Source: Planctomycetota bacterium (GTDB taxonomy: Bacteria > Planctomycetota > UBA1135 > GCA-002686595). Taken from it: a stretch of DNA of 64,000 bases. Under the pieces are notes generated by a model. That model was not told the DNA's origin. It did no database searches and worked only from the letters and a program-made list of their open reading frames with translations. This document shows positions 9,160-17,888 of this stretch, one piece after another. Both the position numbers and the translations under genes were made by a program. The stretch covers positions 62,001 to 126,000 of the forward strand of contig NZBA01000111.1 of the NCBI GenBank assembly GCA_002686265.1, given 5' to 3'. Positions within the stretch are counted from its first letter, which is position 1; each line of letters begins with the position of its first letter.

Positions 9160-10596
9160 TCACCAGAGCGCGCCGGCGGTGACGAGGCTCAACAAGACAC
9201 CCGCGAGCACGCTGCCGAGCAGGACGAATACGATCAGAAAGACGAACAGGCGCAGGAGGATCGCGATGCCCGATCCCTCGAACAGGCCGCGGGCCCCTCG
9301 GACGACTGCGCGCAGGAGGGCGGCGAGGACCTCGAAGGCCACACCGACGGTGGCGAAGACGGCACCGAGGGATCCGCCCGCCGCGGGCGGGGGCACGGGT
9401 ACCGTCCCGTGAGCGGACACGGGAGCCCCCGACGCACCGGCGGCGGGCGCGGTGCCCGATGGTGCGGCGGGCGGCGACGGCGGAGTCAACTTGGGAGGCT
9501 TGGGCGCACGCACGGGGGAGGAGGCCGGGGCGAGAGGGGTCGGCTCCCCCTCGGCGACGGCGGTCGTCGCCTCCTCACGCGGGGCTCCCGCTGTCTTGAT
9601 CCCGTCCCACATGCCTCGTGCCACCTCGACCGCTCCGCGCGTCAGCTCGGCGGCCGTGCCGCGCAGCTCTCCCCCCGCCGGCGTGGGAGGCGCTTGGGAG
9701 GGCACGGTGCCGACGCCGCCGACGGGAGCGAACGGCGACGGCAACCCGACCGAGGGATCGAAATGGATCGAGTCCCCCGGACGCGCCGTCTGTCCCAGGG
9801 CTCTGAGGAGGGCTTGGACCCCGTCGTAGCGGTCGTCGGGATCAACGCGTAGGCAGCGCTCGACGACCGAGCGCAGCCCCGCGGGAAACTCGTCGGGGAA
9901 AACGGGCGGCGCATCCTCCTGGCGCAGAATCAGGCCTCCGGGAGTGGTCGGCTCGTAGGGAACCCGGCCGGCGAGGCTCTCGTAGAGGATCACGCCCAAG
10001 GAGTAGAGGTCGGCGCGGTGGTCGGCGCGGCTCCTGAGGATCTCCGGCGCCATGTAGTGCGGCGTCCCGCGGCCGAAGCTGAGGGTCAGCTGCCCCTCGC
10101 TCATCAGCTTCGAGAGGCCGTAGTCTCCGACGCGCGCGACGTCCCCCTTGATGAAGATGTTGCCGGGCTTGAGGTCGAAGTGCACCAACCGCCTGTCGTG
10201 CAGAGCCAGCACTCCCCGGCAGGCCTGGACGAAGTAGGTCGTCGCCTCGTCCCGCGGGAGATCGCCGCGCTTGAGGCATCGCGCCAGAGTCTCCTCCCCG
10301 GCGTAGCCCATGATCAGGTACGGGACGTCCATGACCGTCCCCAGGTCCTCGATCGTCACCAAGTTGGGGTGATCGATGGCCGCGAAGTGGCGCACCTGCT
10401 CGAGTTCGCGCTCGATCGCCTCGCGCTGTCCCTCGTCGTCGATCTTGAGGAACTTGATCGCGTAGGACTTGCCGATCGAGTGCTTGCGAGCCTTGTAGAC
10501 CTCGCCGAACGCGCCCCCGCCGAGGCGATTCTGGATCTCGTAGCCCGGAATGAAGTCGGGCTCGCGAAAGGCATTGAAGAAGGCTTCCCAGTCCAT
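9160..10596 (-). CDS. membrane-anchored Ser/Thr protein kinase
   Basis: Hanks-type kinase of 478 residues. The ATG at 10596 is chosen because the kinase fold begins shortly after it; an in-frame start at 10674 would add an unconvincing Arg-rich leader. Visible motifs: glycine loop GGGAFGEVYKA (about 25-35), YAIK lysine (about 46), catalytic loop VHFDLKPGN (Asp 141), DYG in place of DFG (158-160), and APE (about 185). The catalytic residues are kept, so activity is likely, but HFD replaces HRD, which usually means control that does not depend on activation-loop phosphorylation. A Pro/Ala-rich linker leads to a C-terminal membrane helix (about 445-470). The likely target is the FHA protein or the sigma factor. 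Confidence 0.93.
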   Translation of the reverse strand: MDWEAFFNAFREPDFIPGYEIQNRLGGGAFGEVYKARKHSIGKSYAIKFLKIDDEGQREAIERELEQVRHFAAIDHPNLVTIEDLGTVMDVPYLIMGYAGEETLARCLKRGDLPRDEATTYFVQACRGVLALHDRRLVHFDLKPGNIFIKGDVARVGDYGLSKLMSEGQLTLSFGRGTPHYMAPEILRSRADHRADLYSLGVILYESLAGRVPYEPTTPGGLILRQEDAPPVFPDEFPAGLRSVVERCLRVDPDDRYDGVQALLRALGQTARPGDSIHFDPSVGLPSPFAPVGGVGTVPSQAPPTPAGGELRGTAAELTRGAVEVARGMWDGIKTAGAPREEATTAVAEGEPTPLAPASSPVRAPKPPKLTPPSPPAAPSGTAPAAGASGAPVSAHGTVPVPPPAAGGSLGAVFATVGVAFEVLAALLRAVVRGARGLFEGSGIAILLRLFVFLIVFVLLGSVLAGVLLSLVTAGALW

Positions 10597-10704
10597 GGAC
10601 GATAGCTCCGTTCTACGCGCGCGAAGCGCCTTCCATTCTACGCGACGATGCGGCGGGCTCCGAAGGTCCTCCACACGATGCCCGAGGCGCTGCCCCTCTG
10701 CAGG

Positions 10705-11820
10705 TCATCGCGCGCTCTCCGTGACGTCGGGCAGAGGACTGACCGAGAAGGCGAAGGGCGGCCGCCCGCCCTCGGCGCGTCCCACGACGATGTCGACGCG
10801 CCTCTCGGGAGGACAGGGGATGCGCAGCTCGGCGGGCGCGGGCGCGCCTGACGATCCCGGCCCAGCGCGCAGGCCCGCCTCACAGCGAAGGGCGAGCTCG
10901 CCGTCGGCCAACTCCAGGTCCACGTCGTAGGGCAGGCCGCGCACGGCGATGTGCCGGTCCCGCCGTGCGCCGATGCGCAGGCGGGCGCCCGAGCGGGGCT
11001 TCACGAGCAGCACGCGCGAGGCACCGAAGCACTCCGCGCCGTGTAGCAGCTCGAGCCGACAGACACCGCTGGCGACCTCGGGCAGGAAGAACCGCAGGCC
11101 CAGGTTGGGCGCGAGGCCGATCTCGTCGCCATCGCCGAGCTCCGCGCCCCCCGCACCGATCGGTGCACCCCTGACGGTGATGCTCTGGCCCGCCAGGGGC
11201 TCGATGAGCCACAGGGCTCCACCGTGGAAGGACTCCCCGCCGCGGATGCGCGCGTGGCGCGCGTCGAGATCGGCCAACAGCGGGAGGTCCGCTTCCCCCA
11301 TTCGAGCGTGGCCCAGAACGACCTGCTCGCCGAAGGCGACCAGGAACTCCCCGGCGTCGTCCACGGCCAGCAGGAAGCGCAGGGGCGCGGGCTCGTCGGT
11401 CGCGGCACCTCCGGGCTCCTCCTCGGCCACCGCGGGCGGCTCGCTCCCGCGCACCGCCACGGGCAGAGGGCGGGCCGGCTCAGCGGGAGCGCGCGCCACC
11501 CCTCCTCGGGGGGAGACGCCCTGTACGGCTCCGTCCCGTGCGGCGCGCATCTGAGCCAGCAGCTCCTCCAAGGCACTCGCGACACCGCTGTCGGCGGCCG
11601 ACGCAGGACCGGTCTCGCCCGACGGCGTTCCGCGAGACGGTGCTTCACGGGCTAGGGCCTCGCGCGCCCGCGCCCGAAGGCGCTCGGCGTCGGCGGAGCC
11701 CGACAGGCAGGGGTCGTCGAGGCGCTTCAAGGCAGCCGCCGGCGAGCCCGCGAGCAAGGCCCGGCGGGCCTCGTGCAGGCGCAGCCGTCGGCGGAAGAAG
11801 GAGGGGAGCTCGGGAGCCAT
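10705..11820 (-). CDS. FHA-domain protein
   Basis: A 371-residue protein. The N-terminus (about 1-60) is helical and Arg/Ala-rich, followed by a long flexible Pro/Ala/Glu linker. From about residue 165 to 255 lies a forkhead-associated-like domain: VVLGHARMGEADLPL, DARHARI, GAPIGAGGAELGDGDEI, matching the usual pattern of Gly-Arg-like turn, Ser/Asp-x-x-His, and a late Gly-Asp-Gly-Asp. FHA domains bind phosphothreonine peptides, so this is the natural reader for the kinase encoded next. The last 110 residues are beta-rich and unrecognised. The gap to the kinase start is 108 bases. The FHA assignment rests on pattern recognition; the first Arg of the canonical GR is replaced by His. Confidence 0.75.
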   Translation of the reverse strand: MAPELPSFFRRRLRLHEARRALLAGSPAAALKRLDDPCLSGSADAERLRARAREALAREAPSRGTPSGETGPASAADSGVASALEELLAQMRAARDGAVQGVSPRGGVARAPAEPARPLPVAVRGSEPPAVAEEEPGGAATDEPAPLRFLLAVDDAGEFLVAFGEQVVLGHARMGEADLPLLADLDARHARIRGGESFHGGALWLIEPLAGQSITVRGAPIGAGGAELGDGDEIGLAPNLGLRFFLPEVASGVCRLELLHGAECFGASRVLLVKPRSGARLRIGARRDRHIAVRGLPYDVDLELADGELALRCEAGLRAGPGSSGAPAPAELRIPCPPERRVDIVVGRAEGGRPPFAFSVSPLPDVTESAR

Positions 11821-11911
11821 GGATCAGCCCCCCATGCGCGCTCCGCGGCGGTCCATTTCCCCCTCCCGGAGCCCTTCGCCCACCGAGCTCCCTCCCAAGA
11901 GCGCGCGCGGG

Positions 11912-12967
11912 TCAGGTGCAGGCGATCACGCCGCCACCGGCGGCCCGGGCCTCGACGAAGGCTTCGCGGGCAGAGCGGTAGAGGTCCTCGCGCTCGCGGA
12001 TATCGGGGTGCGGGCAGCAGGAGATGCCGACCGAGATCACCAGGGAATCGCCGACCAGGTCGGTGAGGCCGCGCTCCTGAGCGCGCTCGCCCACGCGCCG
12101 CGCCATGATTCCGGCCCCGTCGGCGGCCGTGCGCGGCAGGAGGAAGAGGAACGAGCTCTCGTCGAAGCGTCCGAGGACGTCGGTATCCCGCGAGCCCTCC
12201 AGGATGATGCCCGCCAGCTCGCGCAGGACATCGTCGTCGGCCTGACCCTCGAAGCCGAGCATCACGCACGAGAGGGAATCTCCGAAGCGCTTGGCGCGCT
12301 TGAACTCCTCGTCGAGCTTGAAGTTGAGGAAGGCGAAGTTGAACAGGCTGGTCTGGGGGTCTACCAGGGCATTGACGAGGCTCACATCGGGCCGCCCCGT
12401 GGCGATCTCGACCAGGAGCTTCTCGGGGAAGGCCGGCTCCCGCTCGGCCTCCCGCGCACGGGCGTCCTCGCGCCAGGCGGGGCGCGGCACGGGGGACGCA
12501 TCGAGAGCGTCGCGCAGGTTGCTGGGCGTGACCGGCCGATGGATGATCCCGCCCGCGCCGCAGAAGGAGGCGATCGAGAGGGCGGCCTCGTTCTCGTGCT
12601 CGGCGATGATGAAGATGCGGCTCTGGGTGCGCCCCGTCAGGCCTCGGCAGACCTCGTAGACGTTCTCGCCCCGCAGCCACTTGTCCAGCAGGATCACATC
12701 GCCGGCGACCGGCGGCTGCTTGGTGAGCTGCTCGATGGAGTCGACCTCCCGCACCTCCCAGCCTTCGAGGGCATCGCCTCCGAGGGCATCGCCTCCGAAC
12801 GCATCGCCTCCGAACGCATCGCCTCCGAGGGCATCGCCTCCGATCGTATCGCCGGCCGCGCTTCGTCCCTGATCGTCCTCCTCCAGCCTGGTCGCGGCGG
12901 TCCGCGTCTGGGCCAGCAGGATCTCGTCGGTGGTCACGATCCAGATGGTTCTCAATCCGTCACCCAT
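11912..12967 (-). CDS. receiver-like protein with degenerate GGDEF domain
   Basis: A 351-residue protein, first in the leftward signalling cluster. Residues 1-165 resemble a response-regulator receiver: a first strand IWIVTTDE, a possible phosphoacceptor in VILLDKW (about 96), and a final IHRPVTP where the usual Lys-Pro is Arg-Pro. The receiver is split by a repetitive insert at residues 38-67 encoded by a 15-bp tandem repeat. Residues 190-350 follow the diguanylate cyclase fold, but the signature GG(D/E)EF reads GRFDESSF (about 265), so cyclase activity is doubtful and a nucleotide-sensing or protein-binding role is more likely. No histidine kinase is adjacent. The gap to the FHA gene is 91 bases. 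Confidence 0.8.
   Translation of the reverse strand: MGDGLRTIWIVTTDEILLAQTRTAATRLEEDDQGRSAAGDTIGGDALGGDAFGGDAFGGDALGGDALEGWEVREVDSIEQLTKQPPVAGDVILLDKWLRGENVYEVCRGLTGRTQSRIFIIAEHENEAALSIASFCGAGGIIHRPVTPSNLRDALDASPVPRPAWREDARAREAEREPAFPEKLLVEIATGRPDVSLVNALVDPQTSLFNFAFLNFKLDEEFKRAKRFGDSLSCVMLGFEGQADDDVLRELAGIILEGSRDTDVLGRFDESSFLFLLPRTAADGAGIMARRVGERAQERGLTDLVGDSLVISVGISCCPHPDIREREDLYRSAREAFVEARAAGGGVIACT
12766..12855 (+). repeat. 15-bp tandem repeat inside the GGDEF-protein gene
   Basis: Six consecutive 15-bp units; the commonest form is CGAGGGCATCGCCTC and the last unit is the most diverged. Because 15 is a multiple of three, copy-number changes keep the frame. On the coding strand each unit encodes five residues of the type Gly-Gly-Asp-Ala-Leu/Phe. 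It lies within the receiver-like domain. Confidence 0.9.
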
Positions 12968-13202
12968 GATGGCCCAGCGAACCCCATGGGGGGCCGGGAT
13001 GCAACCCCGCGGGCGAGGAACCGCTCAGCCCGTGAGAATCGTGCGCGCGCGCGCCCAACCGTCCACCCAACACAACCGTTCGGTCACCGGGGAAGCTCTC
13101 TAGGTCAGGGCCCGACAGGTGACGCCGCGGGGCCGTCGAGGAGGACGGGATTCCAGGCACGCGGCCCGGGGACGAGGGACCACCGAAGGCGACAACTCGT
13201 GA

Positions 13203-13226
13203 ACTCCCCTGCTCGCCTCCGGGAGT
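13203..13226 (-). terminator. possible hairpin after yebC
   Basis: Ten bases beyond the yebC stop, ACTCCC and GGGAGT can form a 6-bp stem with a 12-base loop. There is no T-run, so this is weak evidence for an end of the ribosomal protein/yebC transcript. The rest of 12968-13235 shows nothing recognisable. Confidence 0.3.
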
Positions 13227-13235
13227 CATGCGGAC

Positions 13236-13988
13236 TCAGTCGTCTCCCACCAGCCACTCGGTCGGCATGTCGTAGTTGGCGTACACGTGCTGGACGTCGT
13301 CGTTGTCCTCGAGGGCCTCGAGCAGGCGCAGGACGCGGCGGGCCACGTCGCGCTCGGTGACCTCCACGCTGTTCTGGGGCACGTAGGCGGTCTCGGCCGC
13401 GGAGAGCTCTACTCCGGCCGCCTCCAGGGCGCCCTTGACGTCGAGGAACTCGACCGCGGGGGCCAGGATCGTGACGAAGTCGGCGTCGAACTCCACATCC
13501 TCGGCACCTGCCTCGAGGGCCAATTCCAGCCAGGAGTCCTCGTCCCGCTCGCCGACCTCGGCCCCGAAAACCGAGCGTAGATCGAACAGGAACGCCACCG
13601 AGCCGGGAGCGCCGAGGTTCCCCTCGTGCTTGTCGAACAGGTGCTTGACCTCCGGCGCCGTGCGGTGACGGTTGTCGGTCAGACAGGCGACCAGCACGGC
13701 CACGCCACCGGGGGCGTAGCCCTCGTAGAGCAGGTCCTCGAACTGGGCGGCCTCCTCGCCCTCGCCCGTGCCGCGCCGGATGGCGCGTGCGATCGAGTCC
13801 TTGGGCATGTTGCCCGCCTTGGCCTTCTCGACCGCAAGCTTCAGCCGCGGGTTACCGTCGAGATCTCCGCCCCCCTGGCGCGCGGCGGAGATGACGGCCC
13901 GCGCCAACTTGCTGAACAGCTTCCCGCGCTTGGCATCCACCGCATTCTTGCGGTGCTTGATGTTCGCGGAGTGTGAGTGGCCCGCCAT
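13236..13988 (-). CDS. yebC: YebC/PmpR (TACO1) family protein
   Basis: A 250-residue full-length member of the YebC family, begun by the diagnostic AGHSHSANIKHRK and followed by FSKLARAVISAARQGGGD, GNMPKDSIARAIRRG and YEGYAPGGVA. Members have been described as DNA-binding regulators and, more recently, as translation factors that help ribosomes through proline stretches. The latter role fits its position 53 bases after rpsI and in the same direction as rplM and rpsI. The C-terminal half is more acidic than usual but otherwise typical. The start ATG at 13988 is unambiguous because the N-terminal motif begins there. Confidence 0.95.
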   Translation of the reverse strand: MAGHSHSANIKHRKNAVDAKRGKLFSKLARAVISAARQGGGDLDGNPRLKLAVEKAKAGNMPKDSIARAIRRGTGEGEEAAQFEDLLYEGYAPGGVAVLVACLTDNRHRTAPEVKHLFDKHEGNLGAPGSVAFLFDLRSVFGAEVGERDEDSWLELALEAGAEDVEFDADFVTILAPAVEFLDVKGALEAAGVELSAAETAYVPQNSVEVTERDVARRVLRLLEALEDNDDVQHVYANYDMPTEWLVGDD

Positions 13989-14041
13989 GGTCTCGGTGGG
14001 TGGCGCGCCGTGGGGAGCGAGCCGCGGTTCCGGCGGCGGAT

Positions 14042-14437
14042 CTAGCGCTTGGAGAACTGGAAGCCGCGTCGGGCTCCGCGCCGTCCGTACTTCTTGCGCT
14101 CCTTCATGCGGCTGTCGCGAGTCAGCAACCCGCCCTCGCGCAGGACCTCGTCGAAGCCGGGATTGGCGGTCTTCAGGGCCCGCGCGAGCCCCATGCGCAC
14201 GGCGTCCGCCTGGCCGGTCGTCCCGCCTCCGTTGACGTTGCAGAACACGTCGTAGGTTCCGGTCGTCTCCGTGGCCTCCAGGGGCGCCTGGGCGCGCTCG
14301 CGGTTCTGGATCGTCGGGAAGAAGGCGCCGACTTCCTTGCCGTTCACGAGGAAGGCACCCGCGCCGCTGGCGATCCGAACGCGGGCCACGGCGGACTTTC
14401 GGCGGCCGAGGCCCCAGATGTACTTGGTGTCGGTCAT
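14042..14437 (-). CDS. rpsI: 30S ribosomal protein S9
   Basis: Small-subunit ribosomal protein of 131 residues. It has the family N-terminus WGLGRRKSAVARVR, the central GGGTTGQADAVRMGLARAL and the basic C-terminal tail ending FSKR, whose last Arg normally reaches the ribosomal P site. It follows rplM by four bases, the usual rplM-rpsI pair of bacteria, so the two are co-translated. Confidence 0.98.
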   Translation of the reverse strand: MTDTKYIWGLGRRKSAVARVRIASGAGAFLVNGKEVGAFFPTIQNRERAQAPLEATETTGTYDVFCNVNGGGTTGQADAVRMGLARALKTANPGFDEVLREGGLLTRDSRMKERKKYGRRGARRGFQFSKR

Positions 14438-14441
14438 CGGA

Positions 14442-14873
14442 TCAGAGTGTCTCCACGGCGACGGGCTGCTGGGCGGTGTGCGGGTGCTCGGCCCCCGGAT
14501 AGACCTTCAAATGCGAGAGCATCGTGCGTCCGAGCTTGTTCTTGGGGAGCATGCGCCGCACGGCGAGGGTCACCATGTCGTCGGGTCGCACGTCACGGAT
14601 CAGCTCCGCGCTGCGAACCTTACGCCCACCGGGGTAGCCCGAGTAGGACTGGTACTCCTTGTCCGCCGCCTTCTTGCCCGTCAGGACGACCTGAGCGGAG
14701 TTGATGACGACCACGTGGGTGGCGCCGTGCTCGCTGGGCGTGTAGGTCGGGCGGTCCTTGCCGATCAGGCGCGTCGCGATGACGCTCGCCATGCGTCCGA
14801 GGGGGAAGCGGGAGGCGTCGAACAGGAGCCAGCGGTCCTCGACGGAGGAAGCCTTGACGTGGGTCGTGCGCAT
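14442..14873 (-). CDS. rplM: 50S ribosomal protein L13
   Basis: Large-subunit ribosomal protein of 143 residues. The ATG at 14873 starts right before the L13 fold (WLLFDASRFPLGRMAS), although the frame stays open far upstream. Other family landmarks are GKDRPTYTPSEHGATHVVVIN, KEYQSYSGYPGG and RMLPKNKLGRTML. A 173-base gap separates it from the upstream 352-residue protein gene, so rplM-rpsI(-yebC) probably has its own promoter there; I could not point to a specific promoter sequence. Confidence 0.98.
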   Translation of the reverse strand: MRTTHVKASSVEDRWLLFDASRFPLGRMASVIATRLIGKDRPTYTPSEHGATHVVVINSAQVVLTGKKAADKEYQSYSGYPGGRKVRSAELIRDVRPDDMVTLAVRRMLPKNKLGRTMLSHLKVYPGAEHPHTAQQPVAVETL

Positions 14874-15046
14874 GAATCGGGAGGTCTGCGGGGAACGATC
14901 TGGGGACGGCCGCCGGGGAGGCGCTCCGTCCGCAACGGGTCCGCCTGGACGCGATCTCGTCCGGAGCGGGGTAGCACGGGAAGGTGCCGCGGGGCGCGTC
15001 GGTTCCCGAACAGGGGCAAAGAGGGTAGCGGCCTCCCCCGGGGCCA

Positions 15047-16105
15047 TCAACGCCTTTCGCCGAAAGAGGTTCGGTCCACCCAGCGCGCCCAGCGCGGGAC
15101 TCCTTCCGCCCCGGCCGCCGACCGGGCAACGCTGATGCCGACCCCCTGGGGAAGGGCCGAGATCAGCCAGCCAGGGGGATCGGGCGCGTCCTCGCCCGCG
15201 TCGGGCGCCGGCAGGGCCGTCCCGCGCTCCCAGGGCCCGTGGAAGGTCCAGCGTCCGGCTCCGTCGCGGCGCCAGACGGCCGCGAGGTCCTCCAAGTCGT
15301 TGCGCTCCGGCCCCAAGCCCCCCAGTTCGCCCGCTTCGAGCAGGGCCGTTTCCTCCAAGACGTGCTCCTCCAAAGCGTGCTCCTCCAAAGCGTAGAGCGC
15401 CAGGCCCTCCCCCACCAAGCTCCAGCGCGGCCCGCCGGCGAGGGTGACCTCCAGCCGGCGCTCGGAGGAGGCCGGGACCGATTCGCACCAGCCCGAGCTC
15501 CCCGGCTCGAGCTCCAAGCTCGCCACGGCGCCCCTGACCCGCAGCCAGCGGCCGCTGGCGCCGTCTCCCTCCAGGACCTCGACCGCCACCCGAGGCGGCG
15601 GTCTCTCGGGCAGGACGAAGCACGCCATCCCGGCCACGAGCCCCGCCGCGAGAGCTACCGGCGTCCGGCGCCAGAAGGCCAGGGAGAGCACGGCGGCCGC
15701 GGCGAGCAGAGCCAGGCGCGGCGTACCCGCCCCGGCGCGCGAGGCGCGCAGGGGCGGCAGGGCCCGACGACGCAGGCCGTCCGGCAGGCCATCCCAATCC
15801 GGCGGCGCAAAGAGCGCGGGAGCCAGGGCCGCGTCCGCGCCGGGGTCCGCATCCTCGCTCCGGGGGACCAGGACAGGCATCGGCGCGGCCGCTCGGGGCG
15901 GAGCGTCGGCGGTGACGACAGGCACGCGCAGGGTGCGCCCCTCCCCCGCGCCCAACTCGCCCACGACACGCGTCGTCCAGCCGGCGCCGCCCTCGATGGA
16001 GACTCCCTCCAAGGGGCCTTCGAGGCGCAACTCGTGCGTAGCGAAGGCGTCCTGCGGAGCGCGGGTGGCCATGTGTACGGTGCAAGCCAGGACGACTGCG
16101 ATCAT
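15047..16105 (-). CDS. exported or membrane protein of unknown function
   Basis: A 352-residue protein, not recognised. It begins MIAVVLACTVHMATRAPQ, a short export-like signal whose Cys-8 could be lipidated (VLAC), then a beta-rich stretch, a Pro/Ala-rich segment, and one or two membrane helices near residues 155-195 (LALLAAAAVLSLAFW and ALAAGLVAGMACFVLP). After these come about 150 more beta-rich residues containing a small Leu-Glu-Glu-His repeat encoded by an 18-bp duplication. Its ATG overlaps the upstream gene's stop (ATGA), so the two are translationally coupled. The architecture resembles membrane-anchored proteins with domains on both faces, but no function can be assigned. Confidence 0.65.
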   Translation of the reverse strand: MIAVVLACTVHMATRAPQDAFATHELRLEGPLEGVSIEGGAGWTTRVVGELGAGEGRTLRVPVVTADAPPRAAAPMPVLVPRSEDADPGADAALAPALFAPPDWDGLPDGLRRRALPPLRASRAGAGTPRLALLAAAAVLSLAFWRRTPVALAAGLVAGMACFVLPERPPPRVAVEVLEGDGASGRWLRVRGAVASLELEPGSSGWCESVPASSERRLEVTLAGGPRWSLVGEGLALYALEEHALEEHVLEETALLEAGELGGLGPERNDLEDLAAVWRRDGAGRWTFHGPWERGTALPAPDAGEDAPDPPGWLISALPQGVGISVARSAAGAEGVPRWARWVDRTSFGERR

Positions 16106-16722
16106 CGGAGCTCCTCCCCCGCGCGGGCGCGCCGGCCGTCGATCGCTCCCGCCGCCCAGAGACCGACAGCCAGGGCCGCCACGCTGATCCAGGGCGCGGG
16201 CTCGGGCCCGGGGGCGAGGCGCGCGAAGGCCCAGTCCAGCGGACCTCGCTCCGCCAACCAGACCACCGGCGCGAACGGCTCGCCGGGGCCGAGGGCGGCC
16301 CAGTCCAAGGCAGCCCTCAGGCCGAGAGTGCCCGGCACGATCGCCAGCCACGCGAGCGCGTAGAGCCCGTCGCCGCCGGCGCGGGCCGCCATGCGGCGCG
16401 CCTCGCCCAGAACGACGAAGAGCAGCAGGCCGGCGACAGCGGTGGTCCACAGGTCCTGGGGAGCGTGTCCCGCGCGCAGGTCGAGCCACGCCGCGCAGGC
16501 CGCCGGCGGCAAGGCCAGGCCCAGAGCGCGCGGCCAGGCGCGGGCGGTTGCCGTCCCCGCGCGCCGCTCGCGCCGTCCGGCGGGCAGGCCGACGAGGGCC
16601 AGCCAGACCACCGTCGCCAGGGCCAGGCGTGAGGCGTCTCCCAGGGACTCGCGCGCCGCTCCCCAGGCGGCGCAGGGCGCCGCCGAGAGGGCCCAGGCCA
16701 GAACCGCGGCGGCGCGGTTCAC
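16102..16722 (-). CDS. multi-pass membrane protein of unknown function
   Basis: A 206-residue hydrophobic protein with about five predicted membrane segments separated by Arg-rich loops, starting with a GTG that overlaps the previous stop as GTGA. It was not recognised; there are no obvious catalytic motifs. Coupled overlaps on both sides place it in one translational unit with the 79-residue frame before it and the 352-residue protein after it, so all three probably act together at the membrane. Confidence 0.65.
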   Translation of the reverse strand: MNRAAAVLAWALSAAPCAAWGAARESLGDASRLALATVVWLALVGLPAGRRERRAGTATARAWPRALGLALPPAACAAWLDLRAGHAPQDLWTTAVAGLLLFVVLGEARRMAARAGGDGLYALAWLAIVPGTLGLRAALDWAALGPGEPFAPVVWLAERGPLDWAFARLAPGPEPAPWISVAALAVGLWAAGAIDGRRARAGEELR

Positions 16723-16958
16723 GGGCGCGCTCCGCGCGCACGCGGGCGGGACGGCGGGCTCGTCTGGAGTTCCGCTTTCGGCCGGGAGCCCGCCTCCCGA
16801 GCACGCGGAGGGCAGTGACGACGCGCCGGCAGGACGACATCGCCGCGGGCAGCGCCCTCGAGGGTGGGCTCGTCGGAGACACCTCCCGCGAGACCGCCGG
16901 CGGCACGGAGGCCGCCGCCCGAAACGAACTCCCGGGGGGCGGAGTGGTCGGGGACCAT
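16719..16958 (-). CDS. small protein linking the FtsQ-like gene and the membrane genes
   Basis: A 79-residue frame, not recognised. Support comes from context: its ATG lies five bases after the FtsQ-like stop and its TGA overlaps the next gene's GTG start. The product is Arg/Pro/Gly-rich with no membrane segment and could be an artefact of high GC; it could also be an unstructured linker protein. Confidence 0.4.
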   Translation of the reverse strand: MVPDHSAPREFVSGGGLRAAGGLAGGVSDEPTLEGAARGDVVLPARRHCPPRAREAGSRPKAELQTSPPSRPRARGARP

Positions 16959-16963
16959 GTTCC

Positions 16964-17881
16964 TCACCCCGCCCAGTCGCGGTAGCGGATGCGGCCGCGG
17001 TCCCAGCGCACGTCCAGCAGGTCCCAGTCGGCGCCCTCGCCGAGGACGTCGATGGCGCGGCGCAGGTGGGCCCACTTGTGCGCCTCGGGAAGCTCGCCCG
17101 GGCGCGCCTCGCGCGGGGCTCGGCCGAAGAAGACCAGGCGCCGATCCTCGAGGAACAGGCGCGTCCCCGGTTCGGCCACCGACGAGGCGCGCGCCAGCTC
17201 GGCGTCGATCAGCACCGGCCCGAGACAACGCGACTCCTCGCCGCTGAGGTGCGCGCCCAGGGAAACGGCCACCGAAAGGGCGTCGAGGTGGCGCTCCTCG
17301 GCCAGGACGTCCCCCGGCCGCAGATCGTACAGAGCGCCGTCGTTGGGGCCGACGACCGGCAGCACTCCGTCGGCGTACTCGGGCGGTGTAGGCCACAGCC
17401 CAGGCAGGACGGTACCGTCGGCCGCGACGATGCGAAAGCGACCGTCGCGGGTGCGCAGACTCGCGACCGGCTGGCGCAGCTCGACCTCGAGGGCGAAGCC
17501 GTCGGGCCACAGAACGCGCTCGCTGATGACCGAGCGCACGAAGGGCGAGGCCTCGATCTCGGCCGTCAGGACGCCGCGGGCTTCACGGTCCAGGCTCGAG
17601 ACCGGTCCGTGGGCGGCCAGGCGCGCCGCGAGCCAGGCGCTCCAGCCCTCGGGGATCCAGTCCGCGCGATTCCCTTCCGCGCTCTCGATGGCGACCCGGC
17701 GCGTGTCGATGCGGGCCGCGTCGCTGGCCGAGAAGTGCTCGAACAGGGCCTTGAGTCCCACGGCGAGCAGGACGCCACCGAGCGATAGCACGACCCAGAC
17801 GGGGACACGACCCCCCCGCTGGGGACTCCCCCCGGGCGCTCCCCGGGTCCGCAGAGCTCGAGTCCCCCGCCGGGGCCTCAT
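16964..17881 (-). CDS. FtsQ/DivIB-like single-pass membrane protein
   Basis: A 305-residue protein with a basic N-terminus, one membrane helix (about 26-47, VPVWVVLSLGGVLLAVG) and an extracytoplasmic part. The stretch SPFVRSVISERVLWPDG, VELRQPVASL and ADGTVLPG (about 115-160) follows the FtsQ pattern: the end of a POTRA domain, then the beta domain with an Arg-Pro-x-Ala motif and a Gly-x-Val-Leu turn. FtsQ bridges divisome proteins in most bacteria, but many Planctomycetes lack FtsZ and much of that machinery, so its role here is open. The ATG at 17881 is chosen because upstream sequence is Ser/Arg-rich and unlike a protein. The match is moderate, not certain. Confidence 0.6.
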   Translation of the reverse strand: MRPRRGTRALRTRGAPGGSPQRGGRVPVWVVLSLGGVLLAVGLKALFEHFSASDAARIDTRRVAIESAEGNRADWIPEGWSAWLAARLAAHGPVSSLDREARGVLTAEIEASPFVRSVISERVLWPDGFALEVELRQPVASLRTRDGRFRIVAADGTVLPGLWPTPPEYADGVLPVVGPNDGALYDLRPGDVLAEERHLDALSVAVSLGAHLSGEESRCLGPVLIDAELARASSVAEPGTRLFLEDRRLVFFGRAPREARPGELPEAHKWAHLRRAIDVLGEGADWDLLDVRWDRGRIRYRDWAG

Positions 17882-17888
17882 GACGAGC

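Noticed and set aside
9160-10596. Idea that the kinase is a pseudokinase because of HFD and DYG
   Set aside because: The lysine, both catalytic aspartates, the Asn of the catalytic loop and APE are present; only flanking positions differ.
10597-10674. A longer kinase start at 10674
   Set aside because: The extra 26 residues are Arg-rich and not protein-like, and the kinase fold begins naturally after 10596.
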